From Alysiella sp. (GTDB lineage: Bacteria > Pseudomonadota > Gammaproteobacteria > Burkholderiales > Neisseriaceae), in NCBI RefSeq assembly GCF_030525755.1, contig NZ_JAUNEC010000030.1, positions 1 to 20,970 of the forward strand: 20,970 nt of DNA, given 5' to 3'. Position 1 is the stretch's first letter. Each line of letters starts with the position of its first letter. The notes under the pieces are model-generated. The model did no database searches. It was not told the origin of the DNA and worked only from the letters and a program-made list of their open reading frames with translations. Positions 19,534-20,970 of the stretch are shown piece by piece. The translations under genes were made by a program, and so were the position numbers.

Positions 19534-20601
19534 TTATTTCATGTCGTTTTGGGCTTTGTTTAATGCAGCATCAATGCCTTCGGTGTTTAAAACTTGCAAA
19601 TCGTTTTCATCGGTTTCAATTTGTGGGTTTTGGTTTTCGTCTAACAATACTTGACCGTTTTCATCAGTTTTGGTTTTGAACAAAGGCGTGGTAATGATGT
19701 CAGTTAAAATAGCAGCCACCATATAGCCATTTTCAACGGCTTGAATGATTTTGTCTTCCAGTAAATCAATGTTGCCACCGAATGTCAAAATTTCATGGCA
19801 TTTTTTCAGTTCAGCAAAATATTGTTGAAATATAAGGTAGATACGTTTGATTTCAAAGTGCATATTGTCCACATAAGTGCGGATTTTTTTGAAATGCACG
19901 ATGCTTGCATCAAATTTTTTGATGGCGGCATCAACTTGGTCGGCAATATTGCAAGCATGAGATAAAGCCTTTTCAGCATGAGAAGCATAAGCCCAGCCCG
20001 CAATTGCCAAAATAGGTGCTGCCACCACGCCACTCAATACAGCAGTGCCGCCAGCAATACCTAGCCCTCCTGATGCGATTGAGCCACCGCCCAAAGCCGC
20101 CAAAGCTGCATTTTTGGCAGCAATGCCTGATAAGGCGGCAATGGGGGTGCCAGTTGAAGCTGCACCCAAAGCCATTACACCACCGTAAGTGGCATAGGCA
20201 GCTGCCGCACCAACAGCACCACCGCCAGCTACTTGTGCCAAATAAGTTGTGGTGGAAAATTCAAATTTTTTGATTTCGTTTAAGCGGTGTTGTGGAATGT
20301 GAATGTTTAAATCTTTGCTGTTGTGAGCTTGATTGATTTTTGCCAGTAATTCTTCGGATAATTTGCGAAATTCAGCAAAATCTTGACCAATTTGCAGTTG
20401 CAGTTCGCCTAATTTTTCCAAATCGTTGCTTAAAAAATCATTTTCTTTTAAAAAGTTTTTTTCAGCTGTATCGTATTTATTTTTGGCATCTTGGGTAATG
20501 TTTTCGGCGGCGGTTTTATCTTCGTAGCCATCATAGGCTTTTTTTGCACCGTATCCAGCAGCAGCCAATGCAGCGGCACCTAAAATAAATGGTAAAGGCA
20601 T
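19534..20601 (-). CDS. Glycine-zipper/coiled-coil membrane protein, first gene of the putative module
   Basis: 355 residues with a strong AGGAGA before the ATG. The N-terminus MPLPFILGAAALAAAGYGAK is a short hydrophobic, Gly/Ala-rich helix; residues 28-115 are charged helix with coiled-coil character (EKNFLKENDFLSNDLEKLGE). Residues 122-206 are an unusually Gly/Ala-rich hydrophobic core (AGGGAVGAAAAY, GGGSIASGGLGIAGGTAVLS), like glycine-zipper membrane inserts. Another long helical stretch (208-275) and an acidic tail (TDENGQ..DENQNPQIETDEND) follow. No enzyme motif. I recall similar openings in uncharacterised proteins of other bacteria but cannot name a family. The helix / Gly-zipper / helix layout suggests a membrane-inserting or pore-like partner of the HNH protein. 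Confidence 0.75.
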   Translation of the reverse strand: MPLPFILGAAALAAAGYGAKKAYDGYEDKTAAENITQDAKNKYDTAEKNFLKENDFLSNDLEKLGELQLQIGQDFAEFRKLSEELLAKINQAHNSKDLNIHIPQHRLNEIKKFEFSTTTYLAQVAGGGAVGAAAAYATYGGVMALGAASTGTPIAALSGIAAKNAALAALGGGSIASGGLGIAGGTAVLSGVVAAPILAIAGWAYASHAEKALSHACNIADQVDAAIKKFDASIVHFKKIRTYVDNMHFEIKRIYLIFQQYFAELKKCHEILTFGGNIDLLEDKIIQAVENGYMVAAILTDIITTPLFKTKTDENGQVLLDENQNPQIETDENDLQVLNTEGIDAALNKAQNDMK

Positions 20602-20880
20602 GGTTTTCTCCTAAAAGTTTGGGGGTTGGGATAAAAAAGCTTGATTGAATGATTTTATTGTATGTTTTTTTTTTTTTGTCAATGAGTTACGTTTTTTTTA
20701 TTCTGGTTTTGCATTAGAGATTTGATTTTTATTGGTATTTCAAACAATCTTATTTTTAATTTTTTTAAGTAAAAAATCTTTTGAAATAGTCTGACAATGA
20801 ATGAATGCCAAATATTTTGAAAAAAAATCTTTAATTATCATTGATTTTGTGTGTTTTTGGGTATTTGAGTGTGATTGAGT
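20602..20880. other. AT-rich divergent spacer between the module and an rRNA leader
   Basis: No gene seen. It holds the module promoter with its T13/A13 run, an 8-T run at 20692-20699, and several A/T runs (for example 20819-20827) immediately upstream of the rRNA-type promoter, where they could act as an UP element. Base composition is clearly more AT-rich than in the core genes of the window. Confidence 0.5.
20657..20682 (-). promoter_or_regulatory. Promoter of the module with a 13-base A tract in the spacer
   Basis: On the minus strand a perfect TTGACA (20682-20677) runs straight into an A13 tract (20677-20665 as T13 on the plus strand). A good -10 TACAAT (20662-20657) is only 14 bases from the -35; a poorer AATAAA lies at 17. 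Slippage in the tract would change the spacing and so the promoter strength. Confidence 0.7.
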
Positions 20881-20882
20881 GC

Positions 20883-20911
20883 TTGACGTTGTGGAGGATT
20901 GTGGGCATAAT
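20883..20911 (+). promoter_or_regulatory. Strong sigma-70 promoter, probably of an rRNA operon
   Basis: TTGACG (20883-20888), a 17-base spacer and CATAAT (20906-20911), preceded by an A/T-rich UP-like region. The downstream leader features support an rrn promoter. Confidence 0.75.
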
Positions 20912-20921
20912 TCGGTTTTCG

Positions 20922-20970
20922 CTGCTACGGCAGGATTGATTGAAGTAAGTTGTTCTTTAAATATTGATTA
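20922..20970 (+). promoter_or_regulatory. rRNA operon leader with UACG hairpin and boxA-like site
   Basis: CTGC-TACG-GCAG (20922-20933) is a tight hairpin closed by a UNCG-type tetraloop. TGTTCTTTAA (20951-20960) resembles the boxA antitermination element (TGCTCTTTAACA) found ahead of 16S rRNA in proteobacteria. The 16S gene itself would start beyond the right edge. Confidence 0.7.

Noticed and set aside
1..20970. CRISPR array, tRNA genes, intact insertion sequences
   Set aside because: No regularly spaced direct repeats, no tRNA-like cloverleaf or conserved T-arm sequence, and no transposase frame were seen on either strand. The only recurrent words are DUS and the intergenic repeat described.

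Overview
The window comes from a member of the Neisseriaceae, most likely the Simonsiella/Alysiella/Kingella side of the family rather than Neisseria proper. The main clue is a 12-mer scattered throughout: reading by eye I find about 26 exact copies of AGGCTGCCTGAA (the DNA uptake sequence dialect described as AG-simDUS) and about 13 of AGGCAGCCTGAA (AG-kingDUS). Ten of the latter come only from 15-mers that hold both words on opposite strands. The canonical Neisseria word GCCGTCTGAA was not seen. Gene content (iscRSUA, znuCB, three-HRDC recQ) fits the same family.

Layout. 1-104: the end of deoD. 368-1267 (-): a patatin-like lipoprotein. 1546-5571 (+): an unknown 120-residue protein, a YgfX-like membrane protein, then iscR-iscS-iscU, a YwqK-repeat lipoprotein and iscA, with a strong IscR-type promoter/operator before iscR. 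5746-7278 (-): scpB and the ribosome-assembly GTPase gene rbgA/ylqF. 7409-8209 (-): a DUF4198 periplasmic protein whose promoter carries a perfect Neisseria-type Zur box. 8682-10929 (+): a 34-residue membrane peptide, znuC, a T4 DenV-like pyrimidine-dimer glycosylase gene and znuB, behind a near-perfect Zur box; znuA is not in the window. 11154-13717 (-): prmC, a rhodanese, a PCMT-family protein and an alpha/beta hydrolase. 13792-15055 (-): a membrane protein, a possible 38-residue ORF and an adhesin-E-like lipoprotein. 15214-17514 (+): recQ.

17539-20601 (-): the most unusual part. A 355-residue protein with a glycine/alanine-rich membrane core is followed by a 550-residue protein with an HNH/HNN-like nuclease motif and C-terminal membrane-like segments; the stop of the latter overlaps the start of a YkgJ-type cysteine-cluster protein. 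The promoter of this unit has a perfect TTGACA box followed by a 13-base A tract in the -35/-10 spacer, the architecture of a transcriptional phase-variation switch. This is my candidate for an undescribed envelope-associated conflict or defence module.

20883-20970 (+): a strong promoter, a UACG-capped hairpin and a boxA-like element, which look like the leader of an rRNA operon running out of the window.

Two metal circuits are readable: Fe-S assembly under IscR, and zinc uptake under Zur with two divergent targets. DUS copies do extra work. Inverted pairs form hairpins between genes, several genes take their stop codon from a DUS, and recQ starts right after one. A second family of intergenic repeats recurs at 219, 5566 and 11080.
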